Shown piece after piece: positions 62,222-64,000 of a stretch of 64,000 bases of DNA (positions within the stretch are counted from its first letter, which is position 1; every line of letters starts with the position of its first letter). The position numbers and the translations under genes were made by a program. A model generated the notes under the pieces. The model searched no databases. It was not told the origin of the DNA and worked only from the letters and a program-made list of their open reading frames with translations. The DNA is from DASXUG01 sp964620425 (GTDB lineage Bacteria > Pseudomonadota > Gammaproteobacteria > Burkholderiales > Methylophilaceae): contig CAZUGV010000002.1 of the NCBI GenBank assembly GCA_964620425.1, positions 310,001 to 374,000 on the forward strand, written 5' to 3'.

Positions 62222-64000
62222 ATGTCCGCAGAAAAAACACCTATACCACCAGCTTCTAATTTTATTCGCGGCATTATTGATCGCGATTTAGCCAACAACA
62301 CCTATGCAACTCGCCAATGGGCGCACACCCCAGGCGGTGCAGCACACCACGCTGCAGGCGAGCCAGACCCTGCAAAAATTCGCACACGCTTTCCGCCAGA
62401 GCCTAATGGCTATTTGCATATTGGTCATGCCAAATCTATTTGCCTCAACTTTGGCTTGGCGCGTGATTACGGTGGTGTGTGCCACATGCGTTTTGACGAC
62501 ACCAACCCAGAAAAAGAAGAGCAAGAATATGTCGATAGCATTACCGAAATGGTGCAATGGCTAGGCTTTGGCTGGGATGCATTTGGCGACAGCCACCTGT
62601 TTTACGCCAGCAATTATTTTGATTTTATGTATCAAGCGGCTGAAAGCTTAATTAGCGCTGGCAAAGCCTATGTAGATGAGCAAAGCGCAGAAGAAATGCG
62701 CATCAACCGCGGCACGCTCACCGAGGCAGGCAAAGATTCGCCTTATCGCAACCGCAGCGTGGAAGACAATTTGCGCCTTTTCCGCGAAATGCGCGATGGC
62801 AAACACCCTGATGGCAGCATGGTACTGCGCGCGAAAATTGATATGGCCTCGCCCAACATCAATATGCGCGACCCTGCAATTTACCGCATTAAACGTGCGC
62901 ACCACCACAACACGGGCGACGCATGGTGCATCTACCCCATGTACACCTTTGCCCACCCGATTGAAGACGCGCTGGAGCAAATCACCCACTCAATTTGCAC
63001 ACTAGAGTTTGAAGACCAACGCCCATTTTACGATTGGCTGCTAGATAACCTAGCGGCGCCGACTGAAGGCGTCGGCGGTCTTGTACAGCCTGGCTTAATC
63101 GCGCAACCCGTGCCCAAACAATACGAGTTCGCACGCTTAAACCTCACTTATGTGGTGCTTTCCAAACGCAAACTCATCCAATTAGTAGAAGAAAAACACG
63201 TCAGCGGCTGGGATGACCCGCGCTTACCCACCCTCGCAGGCGCGCGCCGCCGTGGCTACACGCCAGAAGGCTTTAGACTATTTGCCGATAGAATTGGTGT
63301 AAGCAAAGCCGATAGCTGGATTGAATACACCATTTTAGAAGACTGCATGCGCGAAACGCTGAACGAAGCCGCCGAGCGCCGCATTGCCGTGCTAGACCCG
63401 ATTAAACTAGTGATTGATAACTACCCAGAAGGTCAAAGTGAAGACTGCTTTGCCCCTAATCACCCGCTCAAACCAGAGCTAGGTAAACGCGTAGTGCAAC
63501 TCTCAAAAGAGCTATGGATAGAGCGCGAAGACTTTATGGAAGAGCCCAGCAAAGGCTACTTCCGCCTATTCCCAGACAACATGGTGCGCCTACGCTACGG
63601 CTACGTAGTGAAATGCACAGGCTGTGAAAAAGATGCCGCAGGTAACGTAACAGTCGTGCATTGCGAATACCTGCCAGATACCAAATCAGGCACACCCGGC
63701 TCAGACAGCGTCAAAGTCAAAGGTAATATCCATTGGGTCAGTGCCGCACATGCCTATGAAGCAGAAATCAGAATGTACGACCGCCTATTTAAAGAAGCGC
63801 ACCCAGGCAGCGGCGATAAAGACTTTTTAGACGACATCAACCCCAACTCAGTCACCACTATTACAGCGCAATTAGAAGTTGGCTTGCAACAAGCAAAACC
63901 TGCCGAAACCTTTCAGTTTGAACGCCACGGCTACTTTGTGGCAGATAGAATAGACAGCGTAGCGAGCAAGCCAGTGTTTAATAGAACGGTGACTTTGAGG
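62222..64000 (+). CDS. glnS: Glutaminyl-tRNA synthetase, 3' end beyond the window
   Basis: From ATG 62222 the frame is open for 593 codons to the right edge. The class-I HIGH motif is PNGYLHIGHAKS and the KMSKS-type loop is VVLSKRKL. The other blocks are typical GlnRS, such as RFDDTNPEKE, DPAIYRIKRAHHHNTGDAWCIYP in pieces, and GWDDPRLPT. The last visible residues KPVFNRTVTLR are near the normal C-terminus, so little is missing. About fifteen extra residues (TEGVGGLVQPGLI...) lie before PKQYEFARLNL compared with E. coli; see the findings. Confidence 0.96.
   Translation, partial: MSAEKTPIPPASNFIRGIIDRDLANNTYATRQWAHTPGGAAHHAAGEPDPAKIRTRFPPEPNGYLHIGHAKSICLNFGLARDYGGVCHMRFDDTNPEKEEQEYVDSITEMVQWLGFGWDAFGDSHLFYASNYFDFMYQAAESLISAGKAYVDEQSAEEMRINRGTLTEAGKDSPYRNRSVEDNLRLFREMRDGKHPDGSMVLRAKIDMASPNINMRDPAIYRIKRAHHHNTGDAWCIYPMYTFAHPIEDALEQITHSICTLEFEDQRPFYDWLLDNLAAPTEGVGGLVQPGLIAQPVPKQYEFARLNLTYVVLSKRKLIQLVEEKHVSGWDDPRLPTLAGARRRGYTPEGFRLFADRIGVSKADSWIEYTILEDCMRETLNEAAERRIAVLDPIKLVIDNYPEGQSEDCFAPNHPLKPELGKRVVQLSKELWIEREDFMEEPSKGYFRLFPDNMVRLRYGYVVKCTGCEKDAAGNVTVVHCEYLPDTKSGTPGSDSVKVKGNIHWVSAAHAYEAEIRMYDRLFKEAHPGSGDKDFLDDINPNSVTTITAQLEVGLQQAKPAETFQFERHGYFVADRIDSVASKPVFNRTVTLR

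Noticed and set aside
1..64000. CRISPR arrays, insertion sequences, tRNA or rRNA genes
   Set aside because: I saw no regularly spaced repeats, transposase-like frames, or tRNA/rRNA-like sequence in the window.

Overview
The window looks like a moderately AT-leaning betaproteobacterial chromosome, most likely a member of the Methylophilaceae (Methylotenera-like). The clues are an rpoE-type tail of rseB-rseC-degP, the murU-amgK / lptD-surA-pdxA-rsmA block, several FxDxF-type PEP-CTERM proteins, a type II secretion-like operon next to a GlcG-like gene, and a pyruvate dehydrogenase operon whose E3 carries its own lipoyl domain. The taxon is inferred from gene content only; no rRNA or tRNA gene was recognised.

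Layout. 1-2.4 kb: end of a sigma-E regulon operon (rseB', rseC, degP). 2.6-4.2 kb: a GntR/UTRA regulator and a glutathione transferase. 4.3-10.3 kb: an accessory island made of a 74-residue LuxR-type DNA-binding protein, a 711-residue protein with a duplicated cysteine-bearing domain, a 430-residue protein with matching CCP...HC motifs at both ends, and a clan-CD (caspase-like) putative peptidase. A 25-nt near-perfect repeat sits at the same distance from a -10 box in front of two of these genes. 10.4-18.8 kb: cell-wall recycling (murU-amgK) divergent from outer-membrane biogenesis (lptD-surA), pdxA, rsmA and adk. 18.9-20.8 kb: two PEP-CTERM genes in a tandem duplication that also copied the 3' end of adk. 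20.8-25.1 kb: yjdM/phnA, a U32 peptidase of RlhA type and a membrane diguanylate cyclase.

25.1-29.7 kb (minus): an ATP-grasp / alpha-E / transglutaminase operon ending in an HPPD-like VOC dioxygenase candidate. 30.0-33.6 kb: NlpC/P60 peptidase, SelT-like protein, ctpA, coq7 and a DUF2322 gene. 33.6-42.3 kb (minus): a ten-gene, tightly overlapping type II secretion/type IV pilus-like operon with GspF, GspE, PilM/N/O/P-like subunits, secretin and three pseudopilins. 42.5-45 kb: a GlcG/HbpS-like gene and a third PEP-CTERM gene, both behind the same 16-bp palindrome that precedes the two PEP-CTERM genes near 19-20 kb. 45.1-49.4 kb (minus): osmC-like, FKBP, dacB, bioA and a conserved hypothetical. 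49.6-52.6 kb: small membrane protein, ugd and a degenerate GGDEF protein. 52.9-59.5 kb: aceE-aceF-(lipoprotein)-lpdA. 59.6-62.1 kb (minus): birA-coaX-SPOR protein. 62.2 kb to the end: glnS, open at the right edge.

The two results most worth following are the LuxR/caspase-like island with its shared promoter element, and the palindrome TAGTCCGAATGGACTA, which lies 22-23 nt upstream of a -10-like hexamer in all four of its occurrences and so defines a small regulon of PEP-CTERM and GlcG-like genes.
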